DNA from: Paraphaeosphaeria minitans
Taxonomy: Eukaryota > Ascomycota > Dothideomycetes > Pleosporales > Didymosphaeriaceae
Assembly: GCA_015832175.1 (NCBI GenBank)
Contig: WJXW01000004.1
Location: 496,001 to 560,000 of the forward strand
Reading direction: 5' to 3'
Length of the DNA: 64,000 nucleotides
In this document: positions 42,889 through 52,009 of the stretch, piece by piece
How positions within the stretch are numbered: the first letter of the stretch is position 1
How the letters are laid out: each line of letters starts with the position of its first letter
Made by a program: the position numbers and the translations under genes
Notes under the pieces: generated by a model
Database searches by the model: none
The model's input: the letters and a program-made list of their open reading frames with translations, nothing else
Told to the model about the DNA's origin: nothing

Positions 42889-44193
42889 ATGAACGGAACA
42901 AAAGTCCTAACTTGTCCGGCAAGCCACCATCGGATCGAGAACATCCACAATGGGAAAGTGGCGAGCGGTACTGTAAAAGCTGGAGGCCAGGATAAACCTG
43001 CGCCGGGAAGATACATCCGTTGGAATGCAGATGGCGTCGAGAAGATACAGCCAGGGGAACAGGAGAAGATCCAGGCCGTTTCTAATCAATTCAATCGTTT
43101 CCAGATGATGAACTTCAATGAGCATATGCATTGCTTAAGAGGCACCCATCTGAAGACCCAAGGTTGCGTGATGGGCAAATGGTTTTTTCAGCTTGGTACT
43201 GCACGTTCGTGGAAAATGTACTAACTGCAGGTAGTGAGGATCCGAGATCAATGGGAGATAACTATTTCAGTCGCTGACATTCGTTTCGTTCACAGTCATC
43301 GTACACGACAACTTGCCTCCTCATCTTGCTCAGGGCATGTTCAGTAAGCCTGGCGCCTACGACGTGATCATGCGGTATTCCTCCCTTACGCCGAAGCTTG
43401 TACCCGACAATATACCTGCTCCGAGAGGCATTGGGATGAAGATCTTCGGTGTGGAGGGCTAGAAGTTATGGGGAGAGGATAAGAAGACGCAGGACTGGAC
43501 GTTCAACAACTATCCAGTCTTGGAGCTTCGTGACCCAGAAACCACGTACGATATCGCCGACTCGCTGGAGCGGAACTGGAACGACTTGGGTACTTTTGCA
43601 GACGAGCAGTCGAAACGTGTGGATGCTGACGTAGCGACGCTCGGGAGTCAGCTTCCAAAGCAACACAGTGAGTGGATGATTCTTTCTTGATGTTCTCGGT
43701 TGGTCGCTAACCCGGATAGTGGTCGCAATGCCAGAGTATAGTCAATCCGCGTACCGCTTCGGCGATTACGTAGCCAAGTTCGGTGTTTTCCCCCTCGGTG
43801 AGGAGCAGAAGAAGCTCGAAGACACTGAAATTAAAGAGTGCGATCCCATCAACATCATTTCGCAAGAGCTACGAAGCTTCCACATGGAGGACAAAGTCAC
43901 CTATTCGTTTTGCGCCCAACTTCTCCAAGATCCACGCGAGCAGCCAGTCGACGACATTGGCATCGAGTGGGACGCCAAAAAAGTATCCCTTCGAGCAGGT
44001 TGCGACCTTGGAATTTCCGGCGCAGGATAGCTGGTTGCCCGAGTTCCGAGTCTGGTGGGATGACCGGATCACGGTGAACAGCTGGCACGGACTGAAGGTG
44101 CATCAACCACTAGGCAGTACGAACCGCATGAGGAGAGTAGTGTATGCTGAGAGCAGGAAGCTAAGGCTGAGAGTCAACGGTTATAAAGACTAA
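42889..44193 (+). pseudogene. Broken catalase-like haem protein gene
   Basis: Resembles fungal catalase-fold proteins. Visible parts are NEHMHCLRGTHLKTQG in the first exon, then VIVHDNLPPHLAQGMFSKPG and DVIMRYSSLTPKLVPDN with RGIGMKIFGVEG. An in-frame TAG stands at 43460-43462. The frame continues with DWTFNNYPVLELRDPETTYD, a normal intron at 43668-43719, and YSQSAYRFGDYVAKFG. Near 43977-43982 a run of six A causes a one-base shift; the next frame then carries SPFEQVATLEFPAQDSWLPE and ends at 44193. The junction after the first exon (about 43180-43297) has no clean intron. One stop and one frameshift in an otherwise well-kept gene suggest recent loss, or one sequencing error plus one real lesion. 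Confidence 0.75.
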
Positions 44194-44913
44194 GTTGAAC
44201 CTGCGGGTTTGAATGAGGTTCCTGTTCCTGTTCCGGCCCGGCAATTACCGCTGCGACACCAGCACGCATTGCAAACAATCGAGGTTGCTTGATGAGATTT
44301 TCTTCCTCTTTCTTTCCTGTCTCGTGTTGACCGTTGTATATGTATCTAGGTTGATTAAGATTTTTACAGCGTAACGATAAATAAAGAAATCTTCTACCTG
44401 GTTCAAAGAAACTCCTTCAAGAACAACCCTTTTTCTGTAGAACTCAGTTATATCTATATTTCCAAAAGAAAATTGGGACAACTTGATGAATATGAGCTAA
44501 TTGATAAAGAAAAAGGTATCCAGGAACCCGTATCAGGTCCTGTAATGGGGGTTCTATTTATTTTGGTAAAAGTTCGGAACCGCATCCCATAGCCGCTCGC
44601 ACCTCTGATCCTTACTCTACCTAGTCGAAAGTTGTGCGTCATTCGCTGCAGCTGTCGGTTCTCGATGTAGAAGTACTCTAACCATATGAGGAAGGAGGAA
44701 TTTTCGGCGACAATTCTCCCGTTGAACATCGTCAACGAGCGCGGCCTTTGCTGTCCAACGTTGTGCACATTACCCCACAGATAGGAGTTTGAGTTTTGTA
44801 CCCCTCACGATCGGTCTTTTCAGGGGAGACAGCCCGAAGAGAAATTTTCCACGATATAAAGGTACGGCATGGGGTCGTTGGTCACGAAGCATTGTTCCTC
44901 GGTCATTGCGCTC
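44194..44913. promoter_or_regulatory. Upstream region of the alpha-galactosidase gene
   Basis: About 720 bp. A CCCCAC hexamer near 44774 fits the CreA carbon-repression consensus on the reverse strand, which would suit a glycosidase gene, but a single hexamer is weak evidence. The part before 44760 is AT-rich without recognisable coding sequence. Confidence 0.4.
44855..44860 (+). promoter_or_regulatory. Probable TATA box of the alpha-galactosidase gene
   Basis: TATAAA in ACGATATAAAGG, 54 bp upstream of the ATG at 44914. Assigned by sequence and position. Confidence 0.5.
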
Positions 44914-47297
44914 ATGGGTGTCTTTCGTGCAATTGTACTGTCGGCTCTGCTTGCCACGGTCTCCGTTGGTCAAGATGGTAGGCTGGGTACCGCTTGTATA
45001 CTGGCCCTCACCACTAACGAAATCCAGCTATATCCGTTGATGGCACCAATTTCACTTTAGGTGATTGCACCACTCGTGTACTTGCGCTTTGAATTGACAT
45101 GATATAGCTGGTGACAACGTGTCGTACCTTTTCCACGTCGACACTGAATCAGGCGAACTCATCTCGGATCACTATGGGGCGCCGGTCGACGACTTCACCC
45201 CACCAGCTTTTGTGCTACCGTGGGGCTGGCACGACAATTTGGCCACGCTACGGAGAGAATTCCCTGATGTCGGTCGGAGTGATCCACGACTGCCTGCAAT
45301 CCACATTGAGCACCCTGATGGAGACACTGTGACTGCTTTGCTTTACAAGTCCCATCAGCTTGTCCAGGGTAAACCTGAACTACCAGGGTTGCCTGCCACT
45401 TACGGAAACGACAGCGATGTTTCGACACTTCAGGTGCATCTGTATGACAACGTGTCAGATGTCTCGGCTGTGCTCTCTTACTCCATATTCCCCAAGTACA
45501 ATGCCATCGCGAGGAGCTTCAGCGTCACCAACAATGGAACTGGGAACATCTCAATCGAAAGAGCAGCAAGTTTCAGCACCGACTTCCCCAATCTCGACCT
45601 GGACATGATCGAAGTGCAGGGTGACTGGTCGCACGAATTCAACAGGGTTAAGAGGAAGATCGATTACGGGGAGACTACTTTCCGAAGCACTGAGGGATTT
45701 GGCTCTCATCTCCACAACCCCTTCTTCGCGCTTGTATCGCCTAGCACCACCGAAACTTCTGGTGAGGCTTGGGGCTTTAATTTGGTTTGGACAGGCAGCT
45801 TCGAGGCGACAGCCGAGAGGTTCTCCAATGGCTTCGTTCGCGTTCTCTTTGGGCTCAACTCTCTCCATACAAGTATCCAAGTCAAGCCTGGAGAGTCCCT
45901 CCAGTCTCCCGAGGCGGTATCTGTATATTCTATGGAGGGTGTGAATGGAATGTCCCGGTCTTTCCACGACCTGTACAGGAACCACCTTTCGCGTGGGAAG
46001 CAAACTCCTAAGACACGGCCTATCCTGTTGAACTCTTGGGAAGGTCTTGGCTTCAATATCAACGAGACATCCCTAGTCAGACTGGCAGGCGAAGCAGAGA
46101 AGCTTGGTGTCGAACTCTTCGTCAACGATGATGGTTGGTTCGGTGTCGAATACCCACGCCAAAACGACTCACTTGGTCTGGGAGACTGGACGCCGAATCC
46201 TCAGTACTTCCCCGACGGTCTGGGCCCTTACGTGGCACAAGTCAACAACCTCACTGTTATGAACTCTTCGCAGCCCCTGCAGTTTGGTATCTGGGTCGAG
46301 CCAGAGATGGTCAACCTGAACTCGACGCTCTACAACGAGCACCCCGACTGGGTTCTGCACGCAGGCAAACATGCGAGAACGCTCACGAGAAACCAAATGG
46401 TCCTCAACGTGGGTCTCCCTGAGGTGCAAGACTTCATCATCAACACTGTCTCGGGCATCCTAGATTCAGCCAACATCCAGTACGTGAAGTGGGACAACAA
46501 CCGCGCCATGCACGAACTGTCCCATCCTTCCGACTCATACAACTACATTCTCGGTCTCTACCGCGTCATCGACAACCTGACCACGCGCTACCCGGATGTC
46601 CTCTGGGAAGGTTGCGCCTCTGGAGGCGGACGTTTCGATGCCGGGCTTCTCCATTACTGGCCACAGCACTGGACCTCAGACAGTAAGCAGTCCCGTACCC
46701 TCCTCTATTTCCAATCTTCTCAAAACCAGGCCTACTGCTAACGAGATCATAGACACAGACGCCTCCGACAGACTCACGATCCAGCTCGGCACATCCCTGG
46801 TCTACCCCCCTTCCGCGATGGGCTGCCACATCTCAAAGGCACCCAACGGCTTCAACCAGCGCAACATCTCCATCGAGTTCCGCGGCCACGTAGCGATGCA
46901 GTGCGGCTCGTTCGGCCTCGAGCTCAACCCAGAAGAGCTCACCGAGCACGAAGCCGCCGCGATACCGTCGATCATGGCCGAAGCGAAGAAGGTCAATCCG
47001 ATCGTCATCTCCGGCGATTTCTACCGTCTCGCGTTGCCCGACAACAGTCCCTGGCCAGCGACGCAGTTCGTCTCCGAAGACGGCAGCGAGAGCGTGGTGT
47101 TTGCTTTCCAGCAGAAGTACGCTGTGAAGCCTGCTGCGCCGGCCGTCAAGCTGCAGGGTTTGGAGCCTAAGGCGAGGTATGCTAACGATCTTGATAATGG
47201 CACGTACACCGGTGCGACGTACATGAATGGTGGCATCAATATACAGTGGGACAGGGCGGATTATCAAAGCAAGCTGATATGGCTCAAGAGGCAGTAG
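44914..47297 (+). CDS. Secreted alpha-galactosidase, glycoside hydrolase family 36 (AglC type)
   Basis: Retaining alpha-galactosidase acting on raffinose-family sugars and galactomannan side groups outside the cell. Four exons (44914-44977, 45028-45060, 45108-46682, 46753-47297) give 738 residues, close to fungal AglC enzymes. Residues 1-19 are a signal peptide (MGVFRAIVLSALLATVSVG). The N-terminal beta-domain contains FPKYNAIARSFSVTNNGTGN. The catalytic barrel has PILLNSWEGLGFN, LFVNDDGWFGVEYPRQND, FGIWVEPEMVN, the nucleophile D495 in YVKWDNNR, CASGGGRFDAG, and the acid/base D557 in WTSDNTDASDR, which spans the last intron. Many N-glycosylation sites are present. No stop or frameshift was found, in contrast to the broken genes on both sides. 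Confidence 0.93.
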
Positions 47298-47302
47298 ATT
47301 AT

Positions 47303-47441
47303 GATAGTAGATCAAAATAAAATAGTAGATCAAAATAGTAGATCAAAATAGTAGATCAAAATAGTAGATCAAAATAGTAGATCAAAATAGTAGATCAAAA
47401 TAGTAGATCAAAATAGTAGATCAAAATAGTAGATCAAAATC
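47303..47441. repeat. 13-bp tandem repeat, ten copies
   Basis: TAGTAGATCAAAA is repeated about ten times with almost no divergence after the first copy (which carries an extra TAAA-like insertion). It starts a few bases after the alpha-galactosidase stop codon, within the presumed 3' UTR. Confidence 0.9.
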
Positions 47442-47534
47442 AATGAAATATGATGAACTGATTACTTCATCTAAGAGAAGCTGAGCCTGATCCTGCTATC
47501 ACGCCTTCGTACCTCATTTTTCGTTGCCCCTCAT

Positions 47535-49244
47535 TCAAGAGATGTTAATCTCATGAGTGGGCGTTGCAGCCAACGGATAGGCGGTGATAGGCGTAGTGAT
47601 GGGCATCGCGGGAGAAAACGGTACAGGCACCTGGAAGCCTGGCGGTGGGTGAAAGTCGTCTGGTAGTTCTATAATATCCCTGTAATAGTCCGGAAGACGC
47701 CCTCCGCGATGACGGTGATGCCAGTGGTGATGACGGCGATCATCCCAATTGTCGTCACCCCAATCGCCATCGTCCCAGCTGCCGTGCTCGGAGTCATCGC
47801 CGTCCCAGTCCCTGTCATCCGAACCTTTATCATCCCACCCCGTGTGATCCCAAGGAAGACCGCACCTCCAACCATGACCGACGGCTGGTGGCCTACCGTC
47901 GTTTTCAGGCCATCGATCGTCATGCAGATGAATGCCCCAATCCCACTCGGGTGGGCTGCGGCCCCACAGCTGCTTGATCTTCGGCAAGATCGTCCGTTCA
48001 TTGCGCACCAAGTTGATGTTCGGGGCAACATAAATATGCATAGTGTCGGGCGCGCTGCTGAAGACACCCCCGTACGATTGGTTCCAGTAATAACTTTCGA
48101 AGCTGCCGCGAGCGATTCGTTCATTCCAATACCTGTTCTTGTCGCCTGTTTGCTCCCCAACAACCTTTCAAACGTTGGCGCCGACATCCCATCGACCGAG
48201 ATGGTGCAGGTCCCAGTTAGCTTCCACCCGTAGAGAGCTCGGAATAGTGGTTGTAGTAGCTGTCGTCAACAGTGCCAACATACTCGGGAGGAACAGCATC
48301 GCCAAGTAAAATTCCGGCCACGTGGTTGCGAGCGGATGGATCCTGACCGTTGGCTTGCCAAGTAAGGTAGATGAGGGCATTATTGTTGAAGTAAGGATCT
48401 CTTAACAGAGGTTCAATAAAGCCACGTGCCCAGGCGCACGAGACAGAGATGTCAATGTCGTGACCGTCATTGCTGAGATTGGGCTTCAGAAAGTCCCATT
48501 GGGGAAAAACTTTGCTCTTAAGATCCTCGTAGAACCTGGAATCAATACGCGTCAAGCAAAAGGTCAAAAGGAAGGATTGTGTACAACGTACAATGTCAAG
48601 TTCTTGACGCGTGAGGCGCGATGGGGGTCAAGCCTGATGGATTCGAAGCGAGCAAGAAGATTGTGTTTGCGCTCGTAGTTGCCCTCGATGGGGTTCTCAT
48701 AACGGAAACCCTGGAACCCGAAATAAGGAAGACCCTCATTGTAGTTGCTCTAGCTGATATCTTTATCTTCAAGAAGATCGATAATGGTAGAAACATTCTG
48801 ATCGACGAGAATGGAGCTGTCGCTGTTCAAGCCGAAAGTATCACCACTAGCAGGGGCAATGTAATTGGGTTGGGTTGGAGTTCCGACACCATACTCTTTT
48901 TTGGACAGAAGTATGCCCTGATTGATCAGTGCACGGCAATTGGCTAGGATATATCGTCAAAACTTTGAACAGTAGAACTGATGGGACACATACGATCGAC
49001 AGCCGCGTTTTCGTAGGAAGTCGTCTCATAGTAAATCTGCAGGATGCGATCAAAAGCCTTGCCCCCTACGTCGGATGTCGGAGACTCCGTCAATGCTGTA
49101 GCGGCGGCTGCAGCTATATCAGCAGAAGCGGTTGCCGTATTTCACACCGTCGGCATACCGGCAAGTGGTAATCGCGTCCGGAGCGTGGGGTGCCGCTCGG
49201 GCAAGGGTGGCCGTAGCCAGTAAGCTAAACCGCTTTACAGGCAT
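47535..49244 (-). pseudogene. Broken acid phosphatase (phosphoesterase family) gene
   Basis: Related to fungal phosphate-repressible acid phosphatases. The start at 49244 encodes a signal peptide (MPVKRFSLLATATLARAAP). Further frames read ADIAAAAATALTESPTSDVG, GKAFDRILQIYYETTSYENA, YGVGTPTQPNYIAPASGDTF, GFQGFRYENPIEGNYERKHN, WDFLKPNLSNDGHDIDISVS and YLTWQANGQDPSARNHVAGI. Lesions: a frame change near 49150 with TGA at 49144-49142, TAG at 48752-48750 where the family has Trp, one extra G at 48227-48229, and TGA at 48170-48168. After the phosphatase core the same frame runs into an unusual Asp/His/Trp-rich tail to 47535. Introns near 48985-48945 and 48600-48550 still look spliceable. Confidence 0.8.
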
Positions 49245-49848
49245 GGCTCGAAAGACTTGCAGTCGATCTAGCCGTCCTCAAGTTCAATGGCACTTCTTGT
49301 CATGTATGTGTCCATCTTGTGGTCGTGCGTTCTGTGCTTTCTGCAAGGAGAAATCTCATGCAGAATATCAACACATCATTGTGATCAGCACCAGGTTGTC
49401 TTGAAGTGCAAAGTCGACCAAGGTTTTGGATGTTGATAAAGCCCTTTTCATCACATTGTATTTGACCGTACAGCTGGCACCGACCGTGAGAAACGATCGA
49501 CGAGCAGGCCATGCTGAGCTTCTGGAGCCATAATTTGAGCCGAAGAGCATAGATCACAATTGACTTGTTGCCTATGGGCCCTCGTCTCGTGACTAAAAGT
49601 GGCCGTAGAAAAATGCGTGGCATGTTTGCAATGAGCGCCCGGCAGCTGTCTGTTCCACAGATTTAGGGGGGGACAAGATGAATGTCACCGAACCAAGATG
49701 ATCGATGTCGAGGAATGCGGTCCGGTCGTCATTGGTATTGAGGGGTTGTGTGGATTCTTGACCGATCGCGTTTTGAGCTTCGATAAATTAGTAATGCGTT
49801 TCAAAAGAGACCGACTTGAGAACTGACATACGACCTTTACTGCGTGTA
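49245..49848. other. Intergenic region
   Basis: About 600 bp between the old phosphatase promoter and the 3' end of the next regulator gene. Nothing was recognised. Confidence 0.45.
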
Positions 49849-51477
49849 TTATTCCGCCATATCCATCTCAGTCCACTCCGTCATCCTAAAGGCCTCATCC
49901 CAATGAGGCCGGAACATAGCTTCGCCATTCGGGATGTTCAGCCAGAGTACATTCCTAAGCCGCGCAATTACATCTTCCCACCCGATTAACGCCATGGACG
50001 TGGCTATTAGTGCAGTTCGCCTGGCAAACCATGAGTATTCGGCGGTTCCTGATGAGGCAACGAGCCCAACTGCGTGCAACCACAAGTCTATCTCATCGTA
50101 GACACGGAATTCTGACTCGACTTGCTCGAGACCAGCGATATATCGAGTGACTACATCTCGCAGTATAACGGCGTGAGAGTAGTATGTTGGCCCTTGAAGA
50201 ATGAACATGTACGATACTAGCGCATAGCGAATGCACTCGGAATACGGCGCTGGTGGAGGCCCTAGTGCATCTGTAGTGGCTGCGAGAAGTCGATGGATAA
50301 CGAAGCTAGCCAAGTCGTGTAGACGAGTAGGCTGCAGTGATGTGCGGTTTGCTTGTCGAAAGACTTGGTTCAGCTGCATGAAGACCTTTTTCGTGACTTT
50401 ATCACAATAATCTTCGCCGATGTACCATGCATCTCCAGTTTGGGCTGCAGGATCCAACTGCCACTCTGGAATTGGTGGAATGCCGCTTCCTGTGCCGAAG
50501 TCATCTTGTGTCTCAAACTGCGGCTGCCGCGTGATAAGCATTGAGACCCTGTTCGAGATCAGTCAGAAATCGACAGTCCGTGAGGGCTCCTTACCAGCTC
50601 ACCATCCTCGCTGTGAGTGGGCTTGTTTGCCTCACAGCGTTGATGCCGCCCCTAAGATTGACGAGTCTCTTGACACCGTCAACGTGCATCTCCCCGATTC
50701 TAAGATTACCCTTGCCAAACTAACGCATTGAATCAGCATACATGTTAATCTGCTCAGGATTCAAGACGCTTGTCTCACTTCTATTGCGGCGAGGGTTATC
50801 ACGGAGTTCATAGTACCATCTTGTATGGCCAGCGACGTGTCTTCGACTTTCCGCCGAAGCAGCGCAACCGAATCAGCCATCAATAATTCCGATGTCTGGA
50901 AGCCCTTCTGGGCCCACAATTCCTCATCAAGACATGCTGTCTGGAGGGAGACGTGGAATAATGCGGGATCCCCTAGCGCAAGTGGCCTATCTAGTAAGCA
51001 AATGGTGAAGCGTGGCCCAATGACCATTGTACAAGTTCGGTCAACTCACCACCATGATACTAAAAAAGGGTTCGAAGTTGCGCTAAGATCTAGGGGGTAG
51101 TACTGAAAAGCGATTTTGTGTAGGACTAAATTGTTAGCCAAGTTTTGGGATGTCCCGTGATTGGTAATTCACGTACACCCATGGATGAGTCGTTGAACGT
51201 GTTCTCGAGGTAGTCGGGTCTGCGGATATGAATCAAATGGGTCCATATCTAACGATCCAGGTCGGTATTGAGTCAACGTTGATATGGAGCGTTCAGGCGA
51301 AGGCGCCGTCGTATCATGGTGCCACTTTGAGACGGGCTTCAGCCCTGTCAAGGGCTCATTTGCGTACACGCATCTGGCATTGCGCTTTTCGCATCGCGAA
51401 CACCGTGGCAACCGTAGATCGCAGCCGAGCTTCGACTTGGCACATGCGGCGCATGACCGGCGAAGCGTATGGCCCAT
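49849..51477 (-). CDS. Zn2Cys6 transcription factor with fungal-specific (Fungal_trans_2-like) domain
   Basis: Sequence-specific nuclear regulator. Five exons (51477-51179, 51082-51050, 50986-50779, 50719-50595, 50548-49849) give 454 residues; all phases agree, although the two first introns (96 and 63 nt) are the least certain. The zinc cluster is C9-x2-C12-x6-C19-x6-C26-x2-C29-x6-C36 (CAACAKSKLGCDLRLPRCSR). The regulatory domain has PLALGDPALFHVSLQTACLD, then GEMHVDGVKRLVNLRGGINA, a signature of the Fungal_trans_2 group, and a helical end containing LWLHAVGLVASSGTAEYSWF. Targets are unknown. It closes the accessory block opposite the AflR-like gene and lies next to the broken phosphatase gene. 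Confidence 0.82.
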
Positions 51478-52009
51478 TGCAAGTTAGTATGAAGCCCATG
51501 TGAGTTCCTCTTGGGTGCGAGTATTCGAGATGAAGAGTCGTAGTGCAAGGTCAGAGGTGTGACCCCCAAGCTCTTTGCGCTTAGCCAAAACCGGGAAAGC
51601 ACTCTTTTTTAACGTCCAAAAAGGGACTAACCTCCGAAGTGGATCGCGCTTACATCTGACTTCACACTTCTTACGATTTCTCAAGCCTTCCTATGCACGA
51701 AACTGTGCGAGACTTTGCCACTTCAACAAGAGGGAGCAGACGGAGCATTGTTGGAGACCGATTCGCCATTTGGGAGGGGACAAAGCAACATGCCTGCACT
51801 GAGCGTCTGATTCACAAGATAACAAAAATGCAATCGATTGATCATGATGCATTGTGATTGCAACCACTACGTGTAGCTATGTAGACATTAATTGGTGAAA
51901 CTCCTGATGATTCGCACAAGAAGTGGCCCAAAGCACGTCCGGTCGCTCCATGAAACCCAGAATCCAAGAACCAATGCACCATGTCATTACTTTATTAAGA
52001 ATTTACTCT
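51478..52009. other. Intergenic region
   Basis: About 530 bp holding the promoter of the Zn2Cys6 gene and the 3' UTR of the vWA gene, both on the minus strand. Nothing else was recognised. Confidence 0.45.

Noticed and set aside
47709..48233. 174-codon plus-strand frame opposite the phosphatase tail, hydrophobic in places
   Set aside because: The hydrophobic run (many Val/Ile/Thr) is the complement of the Asp/His-rich tail codons.
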